64,000 nt of DNA from Trachythela sp. YZ-2020 (taxonomy: Eukaryota; Cnidaria; Anthozoa; Malacalcyonacea; Clavulariidae). Shown here in pieces: positions 1 through 11,633 of the stretch. The DNA is taken from the NCBI GenBank assembly GCA_016169945.1, contig JADLSH010000377.1:2596001-2660000 (forward strand), given 5' to 3'. The notes under the pieces were generated by a model. The model saw nothing but the letters and a program-made list of their open reading frames with translations, had not been told where the DNA came from and searched no databases. The translations under genes and the position numbers were made by a program. Every line of letters starts with the position of its first letter. Within the stretch, counting starts at the first letter, position 1.

Positions 1-717
1 GGGAGCTGAAGAGGAGTTCAGTGGGGCAACCAAAAGCTGACACGATTGGTCTGCCCGGGTTGTCGGGTTTGTGAATTTTGGGTAGGAAATACATGACTGG
101 TGTGCGTGGAGTGGTGACTAGGAGATTGCCTGCCGTAGCAGGTAATTCCCCAGTCGTGATGAGATGGTTGATGGTGGAACGGATTATGGTGTTGTGTTTG
201 GATGTCAAATCAGTATCAATCCTGCTATAAAAAGAGGTGTCACCCAGTTGTCTGTGAGCCTCTTGACGGTACAAGTCGGCCCTCCAGACGACTAGGGCAC
301 CCCCCTTGTCAGCAGGCTTGATCACAATGTCATTCCGGGTACGCAAAGACCTTAGAGCACTAAATTCGGCTAAACTAAGATTAGGGGGCCTTTTGGGCCT
401 GAAACGGGGGAGCTGATCTATGTCATGTCGACATTGTCGAATGAATAGATCAAGGTTTACTTTACTATATATCTCGTAAAACAGACAAGTCGTAAGACAA
501 GTTGGTTGTCTTACACCAAGGTAGATTATATACTCTATCTCAGTGATGAAGCTAGACATAGCAACTGGTTGTGCTATGCATGCAAACTGTTGATCTTTAA
601 TTATTGAAACCTTGAGAAATGTATTGTCTTTAGCCCATTTTAATACATGCTTATTTGAATAGCAAGACCAGTTTCCATGGCTTGCTTTGCCACTACTCTT
701 TCTAACCCCAGACAATT
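1..717 (-). pseudogene. Penelope-like element reverse transcriptase fragment
   Basis: Reading the minus strand from about 717 down to base 1, one frame stays open and runs off the window. From about position 465 it carries the classic Penelope RT order: KPADKGGALVVW near 300-330, then LPKIHK and GRPIVSAFG close to position 1. These match the PADKGG, LPKIHK and GRPI blocks of the complete Penelope copies at 44-51 kb, but the protein is clearly a different lineage. Penelope-like elements are retrotransposons whose RT is related to telomerase. The stretch 465-717 is open in the same frame but is also found inverted at 4012-4165, so it may be foreign sequence joined upstream. No convincing start codon is visible, and the catalytic DD block lies outside the window. 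Confidence 0.82.
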
Positions 718-750
718 TGAGTAATCAAAGGGAGAGTAGGGGCATTTCCA
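598..750 (-). repeat. left copy of a ~150-bp inverted repeat
   Basis: The reverse complement of this stretch matches 4012-4165 over about 150 bases, including AGAAAGAGTAGTGGCAAAGC and GACAATACATTTCT. The pair brackets the SAMD3-like exons and the LINE tail. The frame reading RKSSGKASH is shared, so it may be an old duplicated exon rather than a transposon end. The right copy has an in-frame TAG. Confidence 0.65.
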
Positions 751-753
751 TAG

Positions 754-3387
754 GGTGTTGTATTTAAAGCTCTAAAAAGGAGGTTGAGTAATATAAAACC
801 AGTTCTTAAACCGCAAGGACCTATTCCAAATAAAAGGAAGTATATTGAAAGTACCGGTACTGTTGATGAAAAGATAAAAAAGGCGAGCAAAGAAGATATT
901 GTGGTTGATGATGTTGCCTGTGACTGTGAGGATAATGGTGATGATGATAACAAGACCTCAGGTACATGAATTTGCAAGCATTCACATTTCATGTCTACAT
1001 TCAAGTATTTTCTTGATAGAAAATATTATTTATCAACTTTGATTTTAAATAACAAAAAAATATTACCACCCAGAGGCTAGATACTGACTGAGCAATAGGG
1101 CCATATGGTTCATGACTTCATGATATTTCAAAATTGAATATAGTTTCTTCTATATAGGTTACAACAACTCATCCATGGGAGTGAACTTGATAATGATATC
1201 AAATGCTATCTTTCCACGGTCTGCTCCTACTGTAACTTGACCAATAGCTCAATCGGCGGAGCATCAGAGTTGCAGGTTCTAATCCCAGGATAAGTAGAGT
1301 TTTCCCTGCTTGTCCGGGCATGGTTCATAACTCGGAGTATCACCTGATATAATTAATATGCTGTATAGTATACAGCTGTGGTATACAAGCATCTCATCAA
1401 GTTTTTCATTACTATAGCATGTAAGTGTAAACTTTGGTGTACTGGTCAAAGACACAATGTGCTTTTAGTAAAATGTAGAAATATAGTCACTGGTTTATAG
1501 TCAGATGTGCACTTTCAAATACCTTATTGTGGTACAACAACAGGTACATGCAGTACATGCCTTTGGCTGCCCAAAACCTTTTGGGAAAAGGTGCTTATTC
1601 TTCATTACTATAATCCTACAGATGATCCTACTGATAGAAAGGCTTCAAAGGCAATAATGGATAGTCATTACAAGGGATTGTCAAAGGATTTGGAGAAGAA
1701 AAAACCTAATGCACTTGTGGTCAATTCTTACCTAAACAAAGAGTTTACTGCCAGACGGGATTGGTTGCAAGCTGTGTCCGCGGGAGAAAGAGTCGAACAA
1801 CTCTTGCAAGCTTACCCTTGCTTTAAAGATCATGTAGAGGTAAATATTACCGTTATAGTTAAGAAAATGCTTGCTTTTATGTTGCTCTATATCTGTATAT
1901 TCGCCATAAAATGTCTTGATTTTCCAAAAAAAAGTCTTCGCCCAGGGCAGTATAAAGTGCTAACATTTGTGACCTTGGTTTCTAGATTAACACCAGTTAG
2001 GGTAAAGTTGTTTTCTATAGTGACTGATAGATTCACTTGCCTTAATGTAATATGCCTTAATGTAATATGCAATTAAGTAGTATAATTAAGCTTTCTGCCG
2101 TAACAGATAATTGAGGAGGCAAGAAGAGTGATGATGATTAATTAAAGACACTGGTGATCGGATTGATTTCAAAAATGGTTGTCTAAAGAGATTGGCTGAA
2201 GAAGTGGAATCAATCATTTATTATGGAATTAATTCCAAAGGGATATGTGCTCCGAAAAGCCCAAAGACAAGTAAGTTTTTTATGGCAATAATAATATGTT
2301 TTGAGTATCTTGGTTTATTAAATTATCCAAAACCAGTTTTCCAAAGCATTTGAAGTAACTAATGTTGGTTATTTCTATTTCTGGTGGGTTTGGTATTAAA
2401 CTACGTGTTTGCTTTGGCATTAAACTACTGTGTTTGCTTTTTTATCAGCAGTTTATTATCAAACCAGCAAGCAGATGCTCACATCTAACATGAAGTCGCA
2501 AAATTCATGATGTCCTATATAGCACGAGAAATTCAATCAATTTTCCTGTTTTTAGATTCAAAAATCGTGCATGCATGTATTGCAGAATTTGCACAATGTG
2601 TTTGGCCCAAAAAAGGGAAGCATGAAACCACTGGACTTGTTGCATAAACTTAAGGTTAGTTGTGATCATTTTACACATTTTTCATCTATGACCTTGAACG
2701 GTTTTTCTCATACTCATTAATAACCAAAAACAAAGAGAATCATAAGCGTGGAAGATGGTTTGAAATCAGAGGAAGAAATGACATAAATTAAATGAACTTT
2801 CACGCCGGTCGGTTTTCTCGCAAAATACACGTTCGTTTGAGAAGTAAGTTCAAACACTCGTAAGGAGGACTTCCTCCAATTTCTAAACAACTCGTGTTTG
2901 AACTATTACTTCAAGTTTTCAGTGTTTTGTCGCTGAGTTTTTTCCACTTCAGTATTTGTATATGTAGTCAGATATAAAATGGCATAGATATTGTCCAGAG
3001 TGTTTTATGAAACATAACCATTGTTTGTCATATAGACAAAATATTAAATACATACTATCCTTTTTTAAGGACCATGAAGATCCTGAAAATTGGTGCTCCA
3101 GGCGCTCGGGAAATGTCCCTGTTTTACTTTTGGAAAAGAATAAATGTTATCTGATCGTTGGGAAGGCAATGATGTGCGAAGTCGAAGTGACCAAACTGAA
3201 TGAGGCAGCACTTGCATTACTGGCCAGTTTTTACTTCCTGGATTTCGATTACCCGCGGACCCAAGAGATTGGCTTGAACGTTCTTCAGCAGTATGTTTTT
3301 GAAGACCTAAATGTGCCAGAATACATCGCCAGTCCCTTGAAGTCAGCAATGACCAGCTACCAAATGCTATGCAATAAACTGGACCAG
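754..3387 (+). CDS. multi-exon gene, SAMD3-like uncharacterised family (partial)
   Basis: Several blocks behave as exons: 754-961 (acceptor CCATAG, donor GTACAT), about 1544-1839 (donor GTAAAT), 2586-2654 (acceptor TTGCAG, donor GTTAGT) and 3070-3387 (acceptor TTTAAG, donor GTATTG). The phases agree between the first pair (phase 1) and between the last two (phase 0). The second exon encodes KEFTARRDWL followed by a YPCFKD block, and the last encodes ALLASFYFLDFDYPRT. From memory, both resemble the cnidarian and fish proteins annotated as SAMD3-like, whose function is unknown. The middle (about 2100-2275) should hold another exon, but its reading is ambiguous: one frame hits TAA after RRVMMIN, and another ends neatly at a GTAAGT donor. 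The gene may therefore be partial or decayed. No SAM domain is visible. Confidence 0.45.
1238..1305 (+). repeat. tRNA-derived SINE-like fragment
   Basis: The stretch contains an A-box-like TAGCTCAATCGGCGGAGC and a B-box-like GGTTCTAATCCC. These are pol III promoter boxes of the spacing found in tRNA-derived SINE heads. Only about 12 bases separate the D-arm from the T-arm, so the anticodon arm is missing and this is not a functional tRNA gene. It lies in the first intron of the SAMD3-like gene. Confidence 0.5.
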
Positions 3388-3588
3388 GTATTGCTGTGAT
3401 GTAGAACGTATATTCATATGCATATGATAGATTGAACTTTAATACTTTATATACTGTATAAACTACCATGCAGGAAGTGCATGGATTCCTTAAAGAGGCG
3501 GTCCAGTCCGTTTGGTTTATTCATGTGGGATACAAGATGTATTAAAAGTCTTTATCCACTTCTTCTGCAGGCATGATGGAGTCTCCTG

Positions 3589-3999
3589 ATGGAGATTATG
3601 AGTGAAAGATTATTTCAGGATAGACTTGTCCTTTCAATCGTGCATTCCGATATGGATACTCTAAAAAAACATTCAATGGCTGAGATGATTGAGGAGAGAG
3701 ATCGATTATTGTTCAAAAAAATCATGAACAATCCTGAACTGTACGAGTTGTTACCAGAAAAACGTCTACGGCCTTTAAGAGAACGTGATCATCCATTTAT
3801 GTTGCCACATGTAAATACAGAACGCTTTAATTATATTGTATTTATATTAATAATATTAATTTTATTACATTGTATAATCTGACTAATATGTAAATAACTT
3901 TGTAAATAATTTAATCTTTTGTATTACATATCAATTGTAAAGTTGCACGTTTGTGCTCCACTACTTGTAATAAAGACGTAATTGAAATTGAATTGAAAT
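3589..3999 (+). pseudogene. CR1/L2-type LINE, 3' terminal remnant
   Basis: The ATG-started frame 3589-3882 reads like the extreme C-terminus of a non-LTR retrotransposon ORF2: an ERDRLLFKKIMNN block, then ELLPEKR, then LPHVNTERF. In many CR1/L2-like elements a similar REKLLxKF, HxLLP and RTxRF order follows the RT domain. Downstream is an AT-rich 3' region ending near 3999 in short GAAATTGAATTGAAAT repeats, typical of LINE tails. Everything upstream (endonuclease, RT) is absent, as expected of a 5'-truncated insertion. Confidence 0.6.
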
Positions 4000-4011
4000 G
4001 TCCAGGAAGTC

Positions 4012-4165
4012 TCCCACTCTCCCTATATAATAACTCAAATTGTCTGCACTTAGAAAGAGTAGTGGCAAAGCTAGCCATGACAACTGGTCTTGGTATTCAA
4101 GTAAATGTCCACTTAGGTAGGCCGAAGACAATACATTTCTAAAGGTTTCAACACTGAGCTTGAGA
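4012..4165 (+). repeat. right copy of a ~150-bp inverted repeat
   Basis: Inverted partner of 598-750, with the same conserved blocks. It starts directly after the LINE 3' tail at about 3999. I see no gene from here to about 4600. That stretch is plain AT-rich sequence. Confidence 0.65.
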
Positions 4166-4758
4166 CACCACTGCACTATTTACTGGGGGACATTTGATGT
4201 TGCGCAAGTGCTCTGACCTCAAAGCCAATGGTAAAGTGGCATATAGTATGACTTTTGTATCGAAAAGTTGAGGCGTCAACAGCTCAACGTTTTGTAGGGT
4301 AAAATATTTAATGGTACAATAGTGGGAGGATAGTTACTGATATTTCTTATTATTGTGTATATGAAACCGTATATTGTCAGTTTGACTTTGGTCGCTGCAT
4401 ATTGATTTGCAGTTTATAAAAATGTTTTTTTCCTGTTTAAAAATTCATATAAACCAGCACAATTTTCATGAGCCTGCTATGTAGAATATTGTAATTTATT
4501 CTCAAATTTAGTATAAAATAAATATTTTGATATGAACAAAATTTGTGTGAACGAGCATTTTATTTAACCTGGAATATTGCAATCGAGAAATTAAACCTAT
4601 AGACGAGAATATTCTCTACTATACAATAGGTGACCGATATTGGTCATGGGACTAAATCGGGAAAATGAAACAAATGCTTTATACAAAATCGAAATATAAT
4701 TACCCATTATTATGAGCTCTCATTAACAACTTTTTTGCGATAATTTTATGTATTCATC

Positions 4759-4897
4759 ATGCCTGGAAAATAAAATAACAACTTCGACGTCTCGAGCGAA
4801 GGCCCTTCGTCTGGAAGTCAGTAGACGAAGACTAACTTCCCGACGAAGGGCCTTCCCTCGAAACGTCAAAGTTCTTATTGTTTTTTTCAGGCAGTCA
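4759..4897. repeat. hairpin MITE-like inverted repeat
   Basis: Two arms of about 52 bases (starting TGCCTGGAAAATAAAATAAC and ending near TTTTTTTCAGGCA) pair with a few mismatches around a 15-20 base loop. The stem contains GACGAAGGGCCTTC, the same motif as the hairpin at 40546-40765. Short open frames on both strands here follow from the symmetry and are not genes. It interrupts the 5' flank of the damaged peptide-gene paralogue at 5075. Confidence 0.7.
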
Positions 4898-5074
4898 ACC
4901 GCCAAATCTTCGTCAGTTATACTCTACCCACAATGGCACCGCACGTTCGAGATAATTGCAAGGTTAGTTTAAGTTAAACATAGCAATTAGCATATCAACG
5001 AGAGCGGCCATTCGAGAGCAGTAAATATTTTCACATGAATTGATGCGAATATTGTAGTTTCATTTCAACTAAAA

Positions 5075-5188
5075 ATGACATATTTTCGTGGATTTGCGTT
5101 ACTCTGTCTATTGATCTTCAATGCAGATTCAGGGAAATCAAGACTAGATATAGAGAGAGGAAATGCGGGAGCGAGTAAATGCTACTGA
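5075..5188 (+). pseudogene. signal-peptide exon relic, third paralogue of the six-cysteine peptide gene
   Basis: The ATG at 5075 opens a hydrophobic leader (FALLCLLIFNADSG) that aligns with the leaders at 6973 and 15185, and the flanks on both sides also align. Compared with those copies, the region that should hold the end of the exon and the GTGAGT donor has lost about 14 bases. The frame instead runs into an unrelated tail and stops at 5188. I found no cysteine-rich second exon between here and 6300. This is a decayed first unit of the tandem array. Position 5190-6290 holds no other recognisable gene. Confidence 0.55.
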
Positions 5189-6296
5189 ACGAAATATTTC
5201 ATCAGTGTTGAAAGACAATTCGTCGTATAAAACTATGTCAGGGTAGGAATAAAATTGCAGTTGAAACCCCAGCTGATCAAGGCAGGAAGGATTAAAATAT
5301 TATTCATTACAAAGCATTGAACTGTTCAATCATAGACTTGTGCATGTTTAACATATAGCGACAATCGAACTGCATTAAGTGACATTTGTACCTACATATT
5401 GTGTCTTCTGCCTTAACACTGAAATTGGGAATGTATAGTATATAATTATGGTGATCTAAGAAATCAGGTACTGTACGGAGCTGAAAAATAAAACAACTTG
5501 ATCAAAAGACGTTTGGCCAAAGCGACCCGCAATGTAAAAGTATAAAGCTTTTAGTGTATTGTATGTAAAGAGGTAATAAGATGGTTTCCTGTGCAATTGA
5601 TTAAAACAAGCAATCGTGAGTTTTTTGAAGACCTCAAAATCGCACTGTTCCTCGTACTTGTTTTACTTTTGTTATCTTTAAAAAACTGGTTGTGCATGTT
5701 TAATTGAATTGAACTCTGATGCGCCGTTGGCTCGGTTTTAAGGTACGTGTTTGTTCATCGACTATCGAGAGGAATGGACAGGAAACGCGAGTGCAAAAAG
5801 CTGTCGTCATTCGCGACATCCGTGATATGGGCTAATTTAAACCCTTATCAAACTATAACCCTGTAACTTAAGAGGAATACTGTTTAACGCTTTTTTAAAG
5901 ACATATTTTTATCCTCAAGCATTATATTTAGTACGAAACGGAAACATAAATAATATTGTAGTTGTTCACATTTCTGTTGACAAAAAAAAACACAGAAACC
6001 GTAGTCTGCAATGTTCATGTCGAAGTATCAGCCAAAACTAACCCGATAACTCAAGATTCAATACGTTAATTAAAATAATTGTTTTTCGTTTTAGCAGTCT
6101 GATTATCAGGGGATAATAATAGTTTTACGAAACTATCATTAAATGTGTATTTCTTTAATTTGGATTCTATATTTGGCAAAAATAGTCGGCATACTCAGAA
6201 ATTAGTAATTACGCGTACAACAAATCAGCCATTGTTATTGTCGAAGCACGAGCACCGCAAAGCGGTGGGAAGCACGCGTGGCAGATGCGATTAGCG

Positions 6297-6325
6297 CGCT
6301 ATATATAAGCCGGCTAAATATATAC
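6297..6325 (+). promoter_or_regulatory. candidate TATA-box promoter
   Basis: GCTATATATAAGCCGG at about 6299 is a strong TATA-like match following a CpG-containing hairpin (CACCGCAAAGCGGTG, about 6254-6268). It lies about 650 bases upstream of the start codon at 6973. The second unit has no counterpart at the same place, so it may belong to a transposon instead. Low certainty. Confidence 0.25.
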
Positions 6326-6402
6326 AGCAGGTCGAGGGCACGTATTTCCTCAGCTTGGGTAACGCCAGTGTCCTTGATAAACTAATGTACGTTGAGATTG
6401 GT

Positions 6403-6465
6403 TGGCTCTCTCCTGTTCTTCGAGGGTCTTTCTCCGGGTACTCCGGTTTTCCAAGTTTAGCTGCC
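6403..6465 (+). repeat. SINE conserved-domain fragment
   Basis: CTCCGGGTACTCCGGTTTTC with its flank TCTTCGAGGGT matches the tail block of the SINE at 12678-12957 (there inverted). It marks a short SINE remnant at the left border of the first duplicated unit. Confidence 0.5.
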
Positions 6466-6972
6466 CATGTACCCCGGTTATGGTTAGAAAGGTCATGGTT
6501 ATAAGTGCGTTAGCTTCGCGCTTTCATCATAAACTGAAATTGTTTTGCAACACTAACTGGGATAGTTTGGGTAACCAGGATGATTTAAGGGGTCCTTTAA
6601 ATGTTATGCATACAAGGACGAAACGAGACCCGCGTGGGAATGGACACAAAACTGCAACATATTGTACATTATTGAACGTATCGTCAACAATTTATGTTGA
6701 TGATTAAAAGAAGAGAAATATTCTACATTACAATGTAGTTGATATATTGATCATGCGACTAAATCGCGCTGTAGCAAATGCTTTAATAATTAAGTATAAT
6801 TAGCGAGAGAACATGAATCAGCTCTCATTAGCAACATTTCCGAATATCTATACGTCCTAAAACTATTAAAAGTTTAGTTTAAGTTAAACAGTGACATTAA
6901 GCATATCACTGAGGGCTGCAGAAATTTTCACATCTATTGATCAGAGCTGTTGGAGTTTGATTTGCACCAAAA

Positions 6973-9900
6973 ATGATATATTTTTGTCGATTTGTTTTGT
7001 TCTGTCTGTTGATCTTCACTGTCAATTCAGGGGAGTCCAAGACATTATTCAGGGTGAGTATAGAAAAAGGAATTGTGAGAGGGAATTGATGCAAGGCGAA
7101 GTGGAATGTCCGTGGTATAAATATAAGGAAGCATTAAGTTCGTAATTTCAAGAAACTACACACTCTACTGGTCATCAGTAGATTATTTAGGTCATATTTT
7201 AAGGCTTGTTCTTTTCTCTTTAGAAGAAGTGATCCTTTCTACAATTAATGTTAGCAATAACTGCACACAGGGAAAATTCAGTAGAACCCAGCGTTTTCGG
7301 AACTGCTTAATCCATTCCAAAAATAGTGATTATAATATCATGATTATTCCTCTCATAGCATTAAATGAATAGCGCGGTAATGTTAACAGAAATGAGCAAC
7401 TATAAGTCACAATGTTAATCGTATGATCAAGGTAGAAGCTTTATAAAAATGTATTATGCCTTATAAGAAGAATACTTTCGTTGGTAATGTACACGATCTT
7501 GATTCAAATAGTTTCGTAATGCCAGAGTATATTCTTGAAAGTTTGGTTTTCTCTTCTCCATATTATATCTCTCAAATATCAGTCCCAAATTATGGCCCTA
7601 TGGGTGGCTTGGGTTTTATCCATATAGTCTTAATTCTTGCTTCTTGCGTGGCTTTTCATGACTAAAGAAATTCGGGAAATAAAACGAAATCAATAACTTT
7701 TGATATATTTTCATGATATCTCCCATAATTTAACAAACCGAAGAGTATCAATTCACCATGTTAGTAGACTGTATAAATGGCTGTTTACAGTGGAGTTTAT
7801 CTGAAACAGCAGTGCAAAAAATTGTCATCACATTGTAAAAATTTGCAATCATAGTGCAAAACCTTAACCATGCACAGTACAAAAAATTGTAACAAACTCG
7901 TCAGTTTGATTGGGAGATAATCGGAACTGAAATATATAAAATCAGCAGTTTTCTAGAAGGAAGTACGGGAATACAACAGATTGCTAAAATGGATGCTGCG
8001 CCTCGGCAAATTTCGAAACCGTAGAACCCTCCGAGATGGTCGGATCCCTCATTAATCTGCGCCCTTCTCATACTACTCAGTAGAATTGCTTCAAGTCTCT
8101 GGCTTTCATTGTCTTTCTGTATCGATCCACTATAGTGTAAATAACATGACGTAGCGCGGGGCGGTGGAGCGAGAAAGAGAGACTTGACAAGTTCTGAAAA
8201 TCTCGATCCAAAAACTGAACCGAAGCGGCTAGACTTCTTTCAATTCTCTTTTTCATTGTCTTTCTGTATCGACCTAAAATAGTGCAATTCATTTATGCTA
8301 TAGTATATCGACACAGAAAGACAATGAAATTAAACAGTTCACTGAACTAATCTCAATCTCACACCGCCACCCCGAGATACGTCATGTTATTTACACTATA
8401 GTGGATCGATACAGAAAGACAATTGGAGAAAGTCTATAACTAATAAGTGCATGGCTATAGATATATATATATCTACTAGAAATACACTCATGCAGAATCC
8501 CCTCGCCTATTCGAACTCAGGAATTATACTTCCCAAAATTTACTGTAACGTGAAGTATTCGGTCAATCATTGTAACCATAGCAACACACAATTTTTAAAA
8601 TTTACAAATTCATAAAATTATGAATTGCCCCACTATATAAAGTAGATATGTTATTACGTACTATTTTATAGCTTTGGTTGTTGTAAAATTTAACCTTTGA
8701 CATCTCACAAAAACTTCAAAAAATATTCCGAAAACTTCAACTGTTTTTTGACAGTATATTTTTTTTAATTTATCTTTAAAATGAAGTTTTTGACATTACG
8801 TTCTTTCTCCAAAATTCAAATTTAAACGTGCTAAAATACCTTTTAGGTTTAATCGATGTTATAATAACCTCACAGAGTGACACACGCTTTTGCAAATCCA
8901 CAAACTAAAATATGAAAAATAGACACTTACCCGTTTAAAACACTTGAAAAGTGTCCTTTTTTCAGCCATTCGACTCCTTCTCGTTTATCTTATTTTGAAG
9001 ACCCTGTTTTTCATTTTTATTTCCAATAGCCCGAGTATTAAAAATGAATTGATGAATAACAAAATCTTTATCCGTAAATCTTTTAAAAATGTTATCCGTA
9101 TGTTGCTCTCGACCTGAATCCGCGCATGCGTATAACATACAAAACCTTGAACCGTCCATGACATCGCGGCGTAAGACTTTGGATTCCACTGTGTTTTCAT
9201 GCACATACCCGGGTGTAAATATCCGAGCGGAATTAGTACCCTCGCACGGCGCTTCGCGCCGGCTCGGGGATAAATGTAAACTAGATACTGTGAAGGTTTT
9301 TTATGCATACTACACAAATTAGTCAGTTTCTTCAAACTAGTTTGTATTGAAAACTTTCGCTGTCACTAGTTTCTCTAAAAACGTGATTGATTCATCACTT
9401 TTCACAGTCCAGGCCATATAGACATGAGATCCCTTGACATCTGCAGCAGCAAGGAGGTCATCAAAGTCACACTAAACAGAGCATCAGAGTTTTCGGACCA
9501 GCAGACCAGGTAAATCAAGCAAAATAGGTTTTAACTTCAAAATACTTCACAATATTGTTCCCTGTTTTTTATGCCAACCGAGATCCTCGGAAAAAAAATA
9601 CCCAAGGAACCAAAACCTTTATTTTCTGCAACAAAATGTCTCGAACTGCTCAACCGACTATGTGATGATTTTCAGACAACATTTAGCGATCGATTATTTC
9701 GTCTTTATAACTTAAATTATGCAAATATTCATCCAAAACCTTCACACCAGTTAGTTCTTCCCAAAATAATGTGATATAACGGGATCGGTAACACCAGGAA
9801 GACGCAAAATGCAAAAAACATGGTTTTTCCCTATACCGCTCTATGATTTTTGACCGGTTGAGCCGCCATTTTGAATACTCATGTTGCCACGCGCGTGCGT

Positions 9901-11235
9901 TATAGACAACATTAGAGTCAGCAATCTAGGTCTCCCATTTCTATGGATTTGGGCAGGCGTTCATTTCGCCTCTTCCTTCGCTTTCTCTCCTCCCCCCCCC
10001 CAACTTCTCACCTAGCGCGCGCTCTCAAAAAAAAATGCCAATACGGCAAAAGCAAGTATACAAAATAGACACTTACGCGTTTAAAACTCTTTAAAACTCG
10101 AAAATCTTGTCTTTCTTCGGTCTTTTGACTCTTTTTTCCTCCTGTTCCTCTAAATATTTTTCCTTTATCTCGTTTTAGAGACTTTGTTTGTCTGTTTATG
10201 CCCCGACTCCCGAGTACAAAACAGTTTTCTCTCGGCCTGAACTCGCGCATGCGTATAACGTAGAAAACTAGTGGTGGGCGATACCACTACTAAAGTATCG
10301 ATACTTTCAATATTCACAATTCAAAAGATGGTATCGATACTTTTTTTAAATATCGATGTTTTCGATACTTGTCATGTGACCGGATTATGTTTAATATTTA
10401 ATGTTACATGAAGTTCTTCGTTTTAGTTCTTTGCCAAACGAGCATGCAGGTTTTTCTTTTTCATGCTGGAAAATGGCAGAAATGTTAAATTAAATATAAA
10501 GACTATTAATCGTTGTGGTACGAACATATTTAACTAGTGTATGAAGTACTTTGTCTACTGACCAGTATCAGTATCGAAAAAAAGTATCGAAACAGTGGTA
10601 TCGATTAAAAAGTACTCGGTATCGTATCGAAATCGATATTCGCAGTATCGCCCACCACTATAGAAAACCGTCCATTGCATAATGGCGGACAACTTTGCAT
10701 TCCGCTATGTTGTCACATACCCGGGTGTAAATATCCGAGCGGAATTAGTACCCTCGCACGGCGCTTCGCGCCGGCTCGGGAACAAGAAGTGGGCTAGGAG
10801 GCTAGGAACCTACTACAAGCCATATGGGTTTTTATTTAAGCCGGTAGATCAGAAGTAAACTGTAAATAAATATAATATGGTACTAGTTCGAATTAGTTCG
10901 AATGTTTTTAAAAGAAAGGAAAAATAGTCATAAAAATAGTAGTGAATAAGACTAAAAACTAACCGTTGAATAGGAAATAAACTGATAAAAACTGAGCTTA
11001 TTATTAAACAATTTACCTTATACTTATCATTTTGTAGGTGACTCCTGATAATTGGAGAGTTCGTAGTCTTGCTCAGCTGCTTCCTGAAAGTTCCTGTCCA
11101 GATTACGAGCAGTCTTGCATCAACGACAGCCAATGTATTGATTGTGATTTGTACTTAAGATGTTTGGACCCTCAAAATAACTCACAACTAAGATGTATCG
11201 TTGTCAATGGTGGCCCTCCAGTAATATGGAAATAG
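6973..11235 (+). CDS. secreted six-cysteine peptide gene, copy A (two exons)
   Basis: Exon 1 (6973-7053) encodes 27 residues: an ATG, a hydrophobic core (FVLFCLLIFTV) and a likely signal-peptidase site around NSG/E. It ends exactly at a GTGAGT donor in phase 0. Exon 2 (11038-11235) follows a TTTTGTAG acceptor, continues in phase 0 for 65 residues and stops at TAG. The total is about 92 residues, about 70 after cleavage. Exon 2 has six cysteines spaced C-x6-C-x5-C-x2-C-x5-C-x10-C, enough for three disulphides. The C-terminus is GGPPVIWK. An AATAAA lies 300 bases downstream. I do not recognise the family. Secretion is inferred from the leader, and the biological role is unknown. Additional small exons in the 4-kb intron cannot be excluded. 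Confidence 0.6.
7456..7665 (+). other. duplicated open frame in the intron, probably non-coding
   Basis: An ATG-started frame (MPYKKNTFVGNV...) is also open at 15693 in unit B, where the hAT insertion cuts it. About eight base differences separate the copies over 158 bases, and nearly all change the amino acid. That is what neutral drift looks like, so I do not call a gene. An alternative exon remains possible. Confidence 0.2.
8090..8440. repeat. foldback element, unit A
   Basis: The left arm from about 8100 (TTTCATTGTCTTTCTGTATC, then ACTATAGTGTAAATAACATG) pairs with the right arm at about 8375-8435. An inner, shorter pair of the same TGTCTTTCTGT motif sits at 8250-8335. The same structure lies at 18460-18770, and a left half at 14400-14560. 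It looks like a MITE in the peptide-gene intron. The adjoining 7840-8080 carries spaced GTGCAAAA motifs also repeated at 14150 and 18190. Confidence 0.7.
8935..9265 (-). repeat. dispersed repeat family R1, copy 1
   Basis: Copy 1 shares with 10065-10780 the blocks GCGCATGCGTATAAC, ACCCGGGTGTAAATATCCGA and the hairpin end GGCGCTTCGCGCCGGCTCGG. On the minus strand both copies end with a splice-donor-like GTAAGTGTC after TTTAAACG. They could therefore carry a promoter plus first exon of an unidentified element. Copy A contains open frames on both strands, none recognisable. Confidence 0.5.
9408..9774 (+). other. orphan exon-like block and open frame
   Basis: A block at 9408-9509 is bordered by TTTTCACAG and a GTAAAT donor, with one open frame reading MRSLDICSSKEVIK. 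Just downstream, an ATG at 9571 opens 67 codons (MPTEILGKKIPKEP...). Neither matches a family I know. They lie only in unit A, between the two R1 repeats, so they could be a captured gene piece. Coding status is unproven. Confidence 0.25.
10065..10780 (-). repeat. dispersed repeat family R1, copy 2 (interrupted by a MITE)
   Basis: Second copy of the family at 8935-9265, split by the 392-bp hAT-like MITE at 10269-10660. The minus frame 10250-10008 (basic, Lys/Arg-rich) is unrecognised. Confidence 0.5.
10269..10660. mobile_element. hAT-like MITE, 392 bp, TSD TAGAAAAC
   Basis: The ends are TAGTGGTGGGCGATAC and its inverse GTATCGCCCACCACTA, flanked on both sides by TAGAAAAC (10261-10268 and 10661-10668). 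An 8-bp duplication with such TIRs fits the hAT superfamily. The interior is rich in TATCGATAC and has no coding capacity, so it is non-autonomous. It splits R1 copy 2, which gives the order of insertion. Confidence 0.85.
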
Positions 11236-11533
11236 AGAGCTAGCAAAAAGTTGTCTTCTCTGGTCGTTAACTCAAAAACATTATGAATTGTAGAATTTAC
11301 GCTTGCAAATTTTCACGATGCGATTTTTTCCCGGAACGAAACCAAAAACAAATTTCGGCAATGTTATTGGTTAGTGATAAAATTCGCCGTGAAATAGTAG
11401 GATTCGTATCTAGTCTTTCACGGCAAATTTTTTCGGTAATCAATCAAGTTGCTGAAATTAGTTTTTAGATTCACTTGGCATGAACAAATTTGCCCTGTTA
11501 AAATGGGTTAAAACCTCCTAATCATTAATAATT

Positions 11534-11539
11534 AATAAA
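11534..11539 (+). promoter_or_regulatory. polyadenylation signal, copy A
   Basis: AATAAA about 300 bases after the stop codon of copy A, conserved at the equivalent place in copy B. Confidence 0.5.
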
Positions 11540-11633
11540 TCGCATTATATTATTCACATATACATATCTATAGGAATTATTGGTGAGCCAATAAAGTCTT
11601 TATTGCTTCCGGCAGTTAATTATTATTATTATA

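Noticed and set aside
1238..1305. tRNA gene
   Set aside because: The anticodon arm is missing. Better explained as a SINE head.
4723..4972. Opposed open frames with similar Arg-rich peptides
   Set aside because: The similarity on both strands is caused by the hairpin at 4759-4897.
11283..11468. 61-residue ATG frame after the peptide gene, open in both units
   Set aside because: All differences between copies seem to alter the amino acid and it lies in the 3' untranslated region. Conservation reflects recent duplication.
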